Source of the DNA: Mesostigma viride | Lineage: Eukaryota; Streptophyta; Mesostigmatophyceae; Mesostigmatales; Mesostigmataceae | Assembly (NCBI GenBank): GCA_009746045.1 | Contig: RPFO01000178.1 | Location: 162,501 to 184,254 of the forward strand | DNA length: 21,754 bases | Direction: 5' to 3' | The notes under the pieces: generated by a model | What the model saw: the letters and a program-made list of their open reading frames with translations, nothing else | What the model was told of the DNA's origin: nothing | Database searches by the model: none | Translations under genes and position numbers: made by a program | Part shown: in pieces, positions 10,001 to 15,744 of the stretch | Numbering within the stretch: position 1 is the stretch's first letter | How the letters are laid out: every line of letters begins with the position of its first letter

Positions 10001-13000
10001 ACACACGATGGCGGCCGCTGAGCACACACGATGGCGGCCGGTCAGCACACACGATGGCGGCCGGTGCGTGCGCCAGCACACACGGTGGCGGCCGGTGAGC
10101 ACACACGATGGCGGCCGCTGAGCACACACGATGGCGGCCGCTGAGCACACACGATGGCGGCCGGTCAGCACACACGATGGCGGCCGGTCAGCACACACGA
10201 TGGCGGCCGCTGAGCACACACGATGGCGGCCGGTCAGCACACACGATGGCGGCCGGTCAGCACACACGATGGCGGCCGCTGAGCACACACGATGGCGGCC
10301 GCTGAGCACACACGATGGCGGCCGGTGAGCACACACGATGGCGGCCGCTGAGCACACACGATGGCGGCCGCTGAGCACACACGATGGCGGCCGCTGAGCA
10401 CACACGATGGCAGCCGCTGAGCACACGCGATGGCGGCCGCTGAGCACACACGATGGCGGCCGGTCAGCACACACGATGGCGGCCGCTCAGCACACGCGAT
10501 GGCGGCCGCTGAGCACACACGATGGCGGCCGGTGAGCACACACGATGGCGGCCGGTCAGCACACACGATGGCGGCCGCTGAGCACACACGATGGCGGCCG
10601 GTCAGCACACACGATGGCGGCCGCTGAGCACACACGATGGCGGCCGGTGAGCACACACGATGGCGGCCGCTGAGCACACACGATGGCGGCCGGTGAGCAC
10701 ACACGATGGCGGCCGCTGAGCACACACGATGGCGGCCGCTGAGCACACACGATGGCGGCCGGTCAGCACACACGATGGCGGCCGCTGAGCACACACGATG
10801 GCGGCCGGTCAGCACACATGATGGCGGCCGGTCAGCACACACGATGGCCGCCGGTGCGTGCGCCAGCACACACGATGGCGGCCGGTCAGCACACACGATG
10901 GCGGCCGCTGAGCACACACGATGGCGGCCGCTGAGCACACACGATGGCGGCCGGTGAGCACACACGATGGCGGCCGGTCAGCACACACGATGGCGGCCGG
11001 TGAGCACACACGATGGCGGCCGCTGAGCACACACGATGGCGGCCGGTGAGCACACACGATGGCGGCCGGTGAGCACACACGATGGCGGCCGGTGAGCACA
11101 CACGATGGCGGCCGGTGAGCACACACGATGGCGGCCGCTGAGCACACACGATGGCGGCCGCTGAGCACACACGATGGCGGCCGCTGAGCACACACGATGG
11201 CGGCCGCTGAGCACACACGATGGCGGCCGGTGAGCACACACGATGGCGGCCGGTGAGCACACACGATGGCGGCCGGTCAGCACACGCGATGGCGGCCGCT
11301 GAGCACACGCGATGGCGGCCGCTGAGCACACACGATGGCGGCCGGTGCGTGCGCCAGTGGGCATGACCCGCCGGTGGTTGCGTGAGAAGGTATCGCTAAC
11401 AGCTGAGGGGCAGGTTGGTGCATGAGGGGCACGGTGAGTGCAAGCAAAGTGCAACAAATGCACAAGGAACGATGGAGAGAGGACGAGAGGGCGGCAGGTG
11501 AGGGTGACAGAACACAACAAGCAGCGTCAGGCGAGCGATGCGCACGCAGGGAAGTGGGGGAGAGGAGCGCAAGGGGGGGAGGGGGAACCATGCGCAGAGG
11601 GGGGAGTGCAGAGCGGTTTGATTCAGCGGAAAGTGGGGTAGGGGCAAGGCGTGCTGGGGTAGGCGTAGACGTAACTGTTGTCGTAATTCGGAGCCACGGC
11701 GAAGGCGACCCCTTCCTGTAGAACCCTGAACATACAGTTCAGCCTTTTGCCTGCCCCCCTGCAGCACCTGCGGATGCAATTCCCTCCCGCGGTACTTCCC
11801 CACCCTGCGTGCCATGGCTCGCACACGGACATCCCTTGCTCAACATTAGGTCACCATGCGTGCTGGCGGTCTGTCGTCACGTCCCCTCGTCCGCCCTCTG
11901 TGTGCGGCACGCAGCACGCTGCGCATCGTCCGCGCACTGGCGGGCCTGCTGTCGTCCGGCAATCGCTCGCTCCAGGTGGCGGCTACCGAGGCCATCACGC
12001 GGCTGGTCATGATGCCCGACAACGAGGAGGCCATGGCAAAGTGGGGTGCCGAGGTGGGCACAGGGGGGAGGAATAGGTGGACAGGGGTACAGGGGAGAGT
12101 GGAAAAGTGGAGAAGAGAAAAGGGGGAGGGGGATTGGGGAAAGGGGAGGTGGGAAGGAAGAGGGGACTTTACAAGGGGTGGGGGGGGGGGAGTGGCGGAA
12201 GACGGAGATGTGAAGGGGGCGACGGTAGATGGGATTCATGGGAGAAGAAAAGACGCAGCCTTGCGGTGTGGAGGCTATGCCTAATGAGAGGTGGCAGGAT
12301 GTTGGCCTGGGTGTTGGCCCCCGCTTTCATGCATGCCGGGTACCCCCACCCCCACCCACCCCCACGCCCCCTAGCCCAGCGGGACATGTTGTCATCAGCA
12401 CCACCGCGGCCCAGCGGTTGCGTTGCACGCCCGGCCCTGCTTGTGGTCGCATGCTCGCCTGGCGCACGTGCGTCTTGCCTGCCCTGTTGTGAAGGAGGGT
12501 GGGACAGTGGCTAGCTTGGCACCCTGGTGGGTGGGTGGCCATCCCTCTTGTTCTCATGGTACCGACGGCATGCCTGCCCCACTGTGCTGCTCAAGAAAAT
12601 GCGCTCGGGTGGGGGCAGCCCGCCCACTGCCTGACACTGATGCCCGGACGTCCATGTGTCCTGGATGAGGGCGGTGTCGCTGTCCATGCGCTCACCGCCT
12701 TGGGTGATTGCGGCACGAGCAGGGGGGCTGCACACTGGGGGCATGCTCACCGACGGATGCCACGGCCGACCACAATCCCCAACCCGTTACCGCTGCGCCC
12801 TGCACCGACCCCTCACCCTGCGCCCAGAGCCCCCAACCCCTTCCCCTACGCCCTGCCCCCGCGCGTGCTGCTGCCACCCCCCGCACTCACCGCGCATGCC
12901 GCGACCCCCCGCATGCTCGCAGGTGTTCCCCTGGCTGGTGGACCTGCTGGCGCACGGCACGGGGGCCCCCAGCAGCGAGGTGCAGGCGGCGGCGGTGGGC

Positions 13001-13649
13001 GCGCTCCATGCGTACGCAGAGGCCAGCGTGGAGTGCAAGATTCGGCTGGCGGGGCAGAAGAGGTAAGGGGGGGGAGGGGAGGGAGGGGCAGAAGAGGTAA
13101 GGGGTTCGGCGGGAGCGGGGCAGAAGAGGTAAGGGGCTGGTGAGAGCAGGGCAGAAGATGTAAGGGGGGGGGTGGAAGGGCGGGTCAGATGAAGTGGGGG
13201 GGGCAGAAGAGGTTGGGCAACGGTGCAGGGTGGAGCTAGTGCATGGGCTTATGGTAATGCTAGTGCATGGGTTAAGGGTGGCTTCTGCGTGAGGGAAAGC
13301 TGAGAGACACTTGTCATCGGCTGCTCCTCCCCCCGTGTTCACTACGCGCTCGGTGCGGCGTGTGCGTGCCACATGGCGCAGGCTTATTGAGCGGCTGCTG
13401 GCCATCATCGACGCGCCGCACCCCGTGGCGGAGGTGTGCCGCAAGGCCATGTTCATCCTCGAGGGGTTCGCCACCGCCGAGGGTGGGCGTGAGGTCATCT
13501 GCCTGTTCGAGCACGCCATCGCTGAGCTGGCGGCCACGGAGAATCGCGTCGCTGACATTGCCGCGCGTGTGCTGTTCGAGCTGAGTAACTTCTCGGAAGT
13601 GGACACTTCGGTGCCGCGCTCATGGGGCATGGCGGCCATGGCGGACTAG
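861..13649 (+). CDS. LFR: LFR-like armadillo-repeat subunit of SWI/SNF chromatin remodeller (spliced, 5' partial)
   Basis: Eight exons splice in phase: 861-1021, 3595-3728, 3909-4208, 4653-4841, 5250-5385, 11915-12053, 12923-13062 and 13382-13649. They total 1467 nt, or 488 residues plus TAG. The conceptual protein follows plant LFR block by block: IDEWRDV, then WWWEEEGLFNL, NVVRNLSHAPENEGEMA, DELVESM, PDNEEAM, EVQAAAVGAL, APHPVAEVCRKA, and a C-terminal SWGM just before the end. The known Arabidopsis LFR is a nuclear armadillo-repeat subunit of SWI/SNF (BAF/BAS) ATPase complexes, related to the C-terminal region of animal ARID1/BAF250. The same role is inferred here. The start codon and roughly the first 130 residues expected for the family lie upstream. 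Unusual features are the Q/P-rich insertion in exon 3 and the bloated introns (the longest, intron 5, is 6529 bp). Exon borders are inferred from phase, splice consensus and homology, without transcripts. Confidence 0.88.
1001..1094 (+). repeat. 33-bp tandem triplication of an exon end with its splice donor
   Basis: Copies lie at 1001-1033, 1034-1066 and 1067-about 1094. Each holds 21 bases of exon end (CGACCCGCTGTCACGCATAC in the first) followed by GTGGGTGGTG. Copies 1 and 2 differ by one base. Copy 3 has lost three bases just before its GT and has a few changes. The unit is a multiple of three and opens no stop, so all three donors (1022, 1055, 1085) keep the exon 2 reading frame. Confidence 0.92.
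1095..1417 (+). other. Intron 1, unique 5' portion
   Basis: This is mixed-composition intron sequence between two repeats. I see no exon with LFR similarity and no other gene. The short open frames are not protein-like. Confidence 0.5.
1418..1618. repeat. 51-bp minisatellite with nested 16-bp sub-repeat
   Basis: Four copies start at 1418, 1469, 1520 and 1571. Each 51-bp unit is itself three related words ending in CCAGTTT: GTACGATATCCAGTTT, GTGCTATATCCAGTTT, and GTACTATAACCAGTTT plus CAT. The array is AT-richer than its surroundings. It lies inside intron 1 of the LFR-like gene. Confidence 0.93.
1771..2860. repeat. 22-bp minisatellite, about 49 copies
   Basis: The unit reads GCGCAGGCCACATGGGGTCA plus GC. 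Frequent variants are GCGTAGG, GCACGTAGG and GGTCAC. A 23-bp variant with GGGGTAGG occurs at about 2061, 2446, 2579 and 2712. The last three are spaced exactly 133 bp, giving a higher-order unit of six repeats. One local slip near 2240-2262 doubles the ACATGGGGTC word. It lies wholly in intron 1. Open frames through it reflect the repeat. Confidence 0.96.
2861..3224. other. Intron 1, unique segment between two minisatellites
   Basis: No exon similarity, RNA gene or repeat was recognised. Several short open frames on both strands overlap one another and have no family features. Confidence 0.45.
3225..3535. repeat. 37-bp minisatellite, about 8 copies
   Basis: Full units start at 3262, 3299, 3336, 3373, 3410, 3447 and 3484, with degenerate edge copies at about 3225 and 3521. 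Each begins CACTTGTGTCGAACACCGGC and continues with CGCRTGCTTSCATTG. The array ends some 60 bases before the acceptor of exon 2, the same intron-end placement as the 25-bp array before exon 1. Confidence 0.95.
3595..3728 (+). CDS. LFR: LFR exon 2 (linker region)
   Basis: The acceptor GCGCAG ends at 3594. The first base completes the codon left by exon 1, giving R then CLRPDGYSVLASPPSGD. The exon is low in hydrophobic residues and rich in S, P, G and D, as expected for a flexible linker between the IDEWRDV and WWWEEEGLFNL blocks. It ends in phase 1 at the consensus donor GTGAGT. Support is reading-frame continuity and splice signals; direct sequence similarity is weak here. Confidence 0.7.
3744..3790. 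repeat. TG/CG microsatellite in intron 2
   Basis: A TG-rich dinucleotide run, interrupted by TATG and TTTG, ends in a short CG run. A second GTGAGTGT follows directly at 3791, sharing ten bases (CGGTGAGTGT) with the true donor of exon 2. Confidence 0.85.
3855..3870. repeat. C16 homopolymer before a candidate 3' splice site
   Basis: Sixteen consecutive C residues are followed by AG at 3871-3872. That AG is in phase with exon 3 and would add 12 residues to its start, without a stop, compared with the CACAG acceptor at 3908. Either acceptor could be used. Homopolymers of this length are also prone to assembly error. Confidence 0.8.
3909..4208 (+). CDS. LFR: LFR exon 3, poly-Q/poly-P insertion
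   Basis: The acceptor CCCACAG ends at 3908. The exon completes a glycine codon and reads GATHGSSGSSYTSQQQ, then about 70 residues of almost pure Q with two P blocks, then QEQQEPCGITSQRSPL. It ends in phase 1 at the donor GTGCGT (4209), so joining exon 4 gives RWWWEEEGLFNL. A weaker in-phase donor (GTGTGC) exists at 4191. Plant LFR has only a short serine-rich spacer at this place, so the Q/P tract is an insertion in this lineage. Such tracts are common in algal chromatin proteins and may mediate protein contacts. Confidence 0.75.
3945..4157 (+). repeat. CAG/CCG trinucleotide repeats within exon 3
   Basis: Alternating blocks of CAG and CCG triplets, with a few GAG and late CCGCAGGAG units, encode Q and P in the LFR frame. 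Both triplets are nearly pure in codon choice, so the tract is expected to vary in length by slippage. Other frames read as serine/arginine, or leucine on the complement, and are not real genes. Confidence 0.95.
4209..4652 (+). other. Intron 3 of the LFR-like gene
   Basis: A 444-bp intron with donor GTGCGT and acceptor CTGCAG. It holds no repeat array and no recognisable gene, unlike introns 1, 5 and 7. Confidence 0.6.
4653..4841 (+). CDS. LFR: LFR exon 4 (WWWEEEGLFNL and NVVRNLS block)
   Basis: This is the best conserved exon. It reads WWWEEEGLFNLGEIARRERQ, then ANVVRNLSHAPENEGEMAAS and a CMEQ segment. The N-x-x-R-N-x-S-x-x-P-x-N-x-x-x-M core is shared with plant LFR and with the C-terminal domain of animal ARID1/BAF250. 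The exon starts after CTGCAG (4652) with two bases completing the preceding codon, and ends in phase 1 at GTACGT (4842). Confidence 0.92.
4842..5249 (+). other. Intron 4 of the LFR-like gene
   Basis: A 408-bp intron with donor GTACGT. Its 5' half is G-rich (runs at 4864-4935). The acceptor is a tandem CAGAAG (5247-5252). Both AGs are in phase: cutting after the first gives Q-G at the junction, and after the second gives R in their place. Confidence 0.6.
5250..5385 (+). CDS. LFR: LFR exon 5 (DELVESM helix pair)
   Basis: This exon encodes GSGDELVESMTDVFLNLVGS and an LNLPKLDADARAATAAGQ stretch, equivalent to the DEELVTNSLETIVNLA helix of plant LFR. It ends in phase 2 at CAG followed by GTGAGC (5386). 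Reading on without splicing meets TGA at 5387-5389. The 23-bp minisatellite of intron 5 begins directly at this donor. Confidence 0.85.
6180..8325. repeat. Higher-order duplication, copy 1 (~2.15 kb)
   Basis: The order of unit variants in this block is repeated 2270 bp downstream. Shared landmarks include the GCTGAGCTCACAC unit (6475 and 8745), the GCGTCAGGTGAGC unit (6537 and 8807), the CGCCGAG unit, and two GTGCGTGCGCCAG units. Variant order diverges left of about 6180 and right of about 8325. Borders were set by comparing unit types by eye, to within one or two units. Confidence 0.85.
8450..10595. repeat. Higher-order duplication, copy 2 (~2.15 kb)
   Basis: This is the second copy of the 6180-8325 block at a constant offset of 2270 bp. 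The only base difference I noticed is at 9639 (CACACAA here, CACACGA at 7369). This near-identity means a very recent unequal exchange or an assembly duplication. Confidence 0.85.
11358..11914 (+). other. Intron 5, unique 3' portion
   Basis: Unique sequence follows the last repeat unit up to the acceptor CACGCAG (11914). A purine-rich stretch spans about 11470-11660. I recognise no exon, gene or RNA in it. Confidence 0.5.
11915..12053 (+). CDS. LFR: LFR exon 6 (armadillo helices, PDNEEAM)
   Basis: The first base completes a serine codon carried over from exon 5. The exon then reads TLRIVRALAGLLSSGNRSLQ, VAATEAITRLVMMPDNEEAM and AKWGAE. This matches the armadillo-type block of plant LFR that ends RLIINPDNEPF. 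It ends in phase 0 at GAG followed by GTGGGC (12054). Confidence 0.88.
12054..12922 (+). other. Intron 6 of the LFR-like gene
   Basis: An 869-bp intron with purine-rich sequence and a G10-type run (about 12178-12191) in its first quarter and C-rich sequence near its 3' end. There is no tandem array. The acceptor CTCGCAG ends at 12922. No gene was recognised inside. Confidence 0.55.
12923..13062 (+). CDS. LFR: LFR exon 7 (armadillo repeat EVQAAAVGAL)
   Basis: The exon starts in phase 0 with VFPWLVDLLAHGTGAPSSEV and continues QAAAVGALHAYAEASVECKI and RLAGQK. The Q-A-A-A-V-G-A-L core and the following C-K/R-x-x-L-A are near-identical to plant LFR and fit an armadillo repeat. It ends in phase 2 at AAGAG followed by GTAAGG (13063). 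Reading on would meet TAA immediately. Confidence 0.93.
13040..13218 (+). repeat. ~32-bp repeat of exon 7 end plus its splice donor
   Basis: The word GCAGAAGAGGTAAGG, which spans the exon 7/intron 7 junction at 13054, recurs at 13088, 13120 and, with one change, 13151; a shorter match lies at 13203. Spacings are 34, 32, 31 and about 52 bp. Copy 3 also keeps the more upstream exon word TTCGGC. The repeats therefore derive from about 20 bases of exon end plus 9 or more bases of intron, separated by G-runs. Confidence 0.88.
13382..13649 (+). CDS. LFR: LFR exon 8, C-terminus and stop
   Basis: The acceptor GGCGCAG ends at 13381. The first base completes R, then LIERLLAIIDAPHPVAEVCR and KAMFILEGF follow, matching RLLRVIKTPHPVPEVCRKA of plant LFR almost word for word. 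The end reads RVLFELSNFSEVDTSVPRSW then GMAAMAD and TAG at 13647. The W-G-M near the terminus is the family's ending. No polyadenylation word TGTAA was seen in the following ~450 bases. Confidence 0.93.
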
Positions 13650-13760
13650 TGGCACCTGCCGCACCCGGTGCACCGGGCGAAGAGGCCTGCAAGCGCATGT
13701 TGCGTGGGCAGGTCAAGGGGGGTTGCTGTCGGTCCAGCTGCCAGCAGTGTTTGCCACCAT

Positions 13761-13913
13761 GATCCGCAACGATCAGCTGCAGTCAGCAAAGATCAGCAGC
13801 GGTCAGCAACGGTCAGTAACGGTCAGCAATGGTCAACAGAGATTAGTAATGACCAGAAAAGTTCAGCAGCGGTCAGCAAATATCAGTAACGATCTGCAAA
13901 GGTCAGCAACGAC
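13761..13913. repeat. 10-bp phased repeat in the gene's 3' flank
   Basis: About 15 consecutive decamers of the form GGTCAGCAAC run from 13761, with many substitutions (GATCAGCAGC, GGTCAGTAAC, GATTAGTAAT) but no change of register. The period matches roughly one helical turn of DNA. It begins 112 bases after the LFR stop codon, so it is probably in the 3' UTR or just beyond. Confidence 0.92.
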
Positions 13914-14480
13914 TACCGTTGCCTCGGGAGCATGAGCATTGCCTGAGGAGGGCAGTGCTGCTCAACCATAGTTGTCATGTAGCCAACATCCAGAGCTGTA
14001 GAAGATCATGTTGTTTTCTCCGTGCCTCGGGTACTTGCGTATTTGCATCAATCAAAGGATATGGGCCGAAAACACGTGAAGGATGTTTTTAATGTGCCAG
14101 CTTGATGGGCTGCGTTTGTTATGCTTTTGTTACCTGGGAGGACCTATCCATCAGGGCTATCCATCGGGGCTGTGTCAGCACTTTCTGAACAAGACAACAG
14201 TGGGGAAACTGTTCTGTTATGAAGGGGCTAAACTTAGAAGTACCATGGCTCTAAGTCATGGAATATAGGGGTGGGGGGCTTCTCAGCTACACAGCCCACT
14301 CCAAATAAGGTCCATACGGGGATACGTCAGACGTGGAGCGAGCTCCAAAATCGCCGCCCGGTGCCAGCATGTTTACAACGGAGTGCGCTCAAATTGGATT
14401 TTTGGAGATTAAAAAAATAATAAATATGATATGATAACATGACTCCATCCCATGTTCCCCTCCCACTGAGGACTTATGCT
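13914..14480. other. Intergenic stretch with no recognised gene
   Basis: The sequence is of intermediate GC and becomes AT-rich at 14395-14445. A 61-codon open frame at 14083-14268 has no recognisable features. A small inverted repeat TGGAGC-GA-GCTCCA-like element lies near 14333-14347. Nothing else could be supported. Confidence 0.4.
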
Positions 14481-14499
14481 CACGTGACGCAGTCACGTG
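14481..14499. promoter_or_regulatory. Palindrome with two G-boxes (CACGTG)
   Basis: CACGTGAC and GTCACGTG form perfect 8-base arms around a GCA centre. Each arm holds a CACGTG G-box, the core site of bHLH and bZIP factors in the plant lineage. No gene start was recognised nearby, so a regulatory role is speculative; it may be part of a mobile-element end. Confidence 0.35.
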
Positions 14500-14501
14500 T
14501 C

Positions 14502-14560
14502 TATTAATTAATTAATTAATTAATTAATTAATTAATTAATTAATTAATTAATTAATTAAT
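14502..14560. repeat. ATTA tetranucleotide microsatellite
   Basis: This is an uninterrupted run of about 14 TTAA/ATTA units. It directly follows the double-G-box palindrome and is the most AT-rich tract of the window. Confidence 0.97.
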
Positions 14561-14966
14561 GACTCCTTTGGGAGATCATGTTGCACATATTCCCTTGCTG
14601 GTGGGTGGGGTTGAGCAGAGCCGCGAAAAACAACAACAACAACAATTTAACTAACTCTTTCTTGGTCACAGTGATAGATAAGGAACCAAATTCCAAGGCA
14701 ATAGGGGTATCAGCAGTAGAGGAAGAAGAACCACGTTCACGGGTAGGAGAGGGCAAAGGGGTATGAAATCTGTCAGGGATAAGAAGTGTAGGGGTAGCAG
14801 CCTCTGTAGGCATTTCAGGAGGAGGACCAATGCAGGACGAGGATGAATGCCTATGTCAGTTTGACTATACCAAAGACAAAATTGTTGAGCCTCTTCTATG
14901 AGGTGAATGAACTTCCTTGTCCTATAACTAATGACTGAATGAATAGGATTCCTAATTACTGTACGA
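14561..14966. other. AT-richer segment, minus-strand open frames of unknown nature
   Basis: This block has lower GC and different word use from its flanks. Two overlapping minus-strand frames (14556-14813, 85 codons; 14666-15016, 116 codons) read leucine-rich sequence with no family motif I recognise. It also has an AAC trinucleotide run near 14628-14645. A decayed transposable-element fragment is possible. Confidence 0.25.
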
Positions 14967-15083
14967 GCATCAGCCCAAGCGGCAGGGAAGCCGGTGTACT
15001 GGAAGGGGGCCGCCATCTACGTCGGCCACAAGCCCTGGCAAGCGACCCCCGCTGCCCCAGCACCTTCAGCGTCCCCAGCCTAG
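14967..15083 (+). pseudogene. Relic of L1-like retrotransposon ORF1 C-terminus (copy A)
   Basis: The plus frame reads ASAQAAGKPVYWKGAAIYVG then HKPWQATPAAPAP and ends at TAG 15081-15083. The A-G-K-x-x-x-W-x-G-x-x-(I/L)-x-V pattern resembles the extreme C-terminus of L1-type ORF1 proteins, the RNA-binding partner of the element's reverse transcriptase. Over 13 residues it aligns without gaps to the end of copy B (positions W, G, H, K and W shared). The upstream part of ORF1 is absent, with a composition break near 14960, so this is a fragment. Confidence 0.5.
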
Positions 15084-15132
15084 GGGACACAAGCAGTAGT
15101 AGAATAGTTAAGGCTTAGCCAACGTGGCCGCC

Positions 15133-15247
15133 TTATACATGTATGCCTATGATGGGCCCCACACCAGCTGATGACTTGGCATTATTTAGCCATGTACATG
15201 TTTGCCTAGGACGGGCTCCACACCAGATGATGCATAGCATTAGCTAG
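15133..15247. repeat. Two diverged copies of a ~56-bp direct repeat
   Basis: Segments at about 15133-15188 and 15190-15247 share TACATGT-TGCCTA, GGGC-CCACACCAG-TGATG and GCATTA in the same order, with scattered substitutions. They lie just downstream of the ORF1 relic A and may belong to that element's 3' untranslated tail. Confidence 0.65.
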
Positions 15248-15744
15248 TCGGTCATGCTATGCCCATGCAGAGAGTTGCTCTCTGCTGAGATGCCACGCCC
15301 TCTCCATTGTTTAGCCATGCTGTTCAAGTTCCACCCTATGTCCGCACCTTAGCTGCTGGAATACATAGTGGTGCAGGTGCACTTTGGTGCACCAGGAGAG
15401 CTGCATGGCGTGCATGGTTTACACCCTACCCTTGCAGGAAGTAGCCCAGAATGTATTAAAAGCCATAGGCAGCGCCCGTTTATTGTTTAGATGTCGGCCA
15501 GAGGCCAACATAGGTTCTGCGAGTGTAGGGAAAGGAAGCATCTAGAAAGCAGCAACAAGGGAAAAGGCGTGTAGGCAATCGAGACGCTACTCGTCCCGCT
15601 ATACAGCAAAGAACCGTCACTGATAATAATCCTAACTAGCCGCAACAACACCCTAACCAATCATAAACATAGGAGGCAAAGGAAATGCTAACTTAACGTG
15701 AGGATTTCCACACGGCAAGGTCGCCCACAAGCTTCAACCTCAGC
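15248..15744. other. Intergenic stretch, probably decayed element DNA
   Basis: There is no open frame longer than chance and no recognised RNA or gene. The stretch sits between two ORF1 relics, so it may be retrotransposon untranslated sequence, but that is an inference from position only. Confidence 0.35.

Larger units (their letters stand above)
5386..11357. repeat. 23-bp minisatellite, about 260 copies, filling intron 5
   Basis: The unit runs GGTGAGCACACACGATGG then CGGCC. Three common forms differ at the first six bases: GGTGAG, GCTGAG and GGTCAG. Rarer forms have ACTGAG, GGCAGCC, CACACGCG or CACACGTT. Seven places carry an 8-bp insertion making GGTGCGTGCGCCAG (about 5454, 6701, 7792, 8971, 10062, 10853 and the terminal one at 11343). 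The array starts at the splice donor of exon 5 and makes up over 90% of the 6529-bp intron. The complement lacks stops over long stretches, which produces spurious frames up to 427 codons. Confidence 0.97.

Noticed and set aside
5382-11329. Many long minus-strand open frames (up to 427 codons) with a repeating cysteine-rich peptide
   Set aside because: A 23-bp unit without stops on that strand produces them automatically. They share the same 23-residue motif, lack non-repetitive sequence, and lie inside an intron on the opposite strand.
5386-11357. CRISPR array
   Set aside because: Units are contiguous, with no unique spacers. It is a eukaryotic minisatellite and there are no cas genes.
12887-13639. 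250-codon minus-strand open frame opposite exons 7 and 8
   Set aside because: It is antisense to well conserved LFR exons and a product of GC-rich codon bias.
861-13649. Animal-type ARID1/BAF250 gene
   Set aside because: The NVVRNLS region is shared, but the overall block order, the EVQAAAVGAL and PHPVAEVCRKA segments and the SWGM end match plant LFR. No ARID domain is seen in the window.
14502-14560. ATTA tract as a transposon target or terminal repeat
   Set aside because: It is a simple microsatellite; no matching inverted repeat or element body was found on either side.
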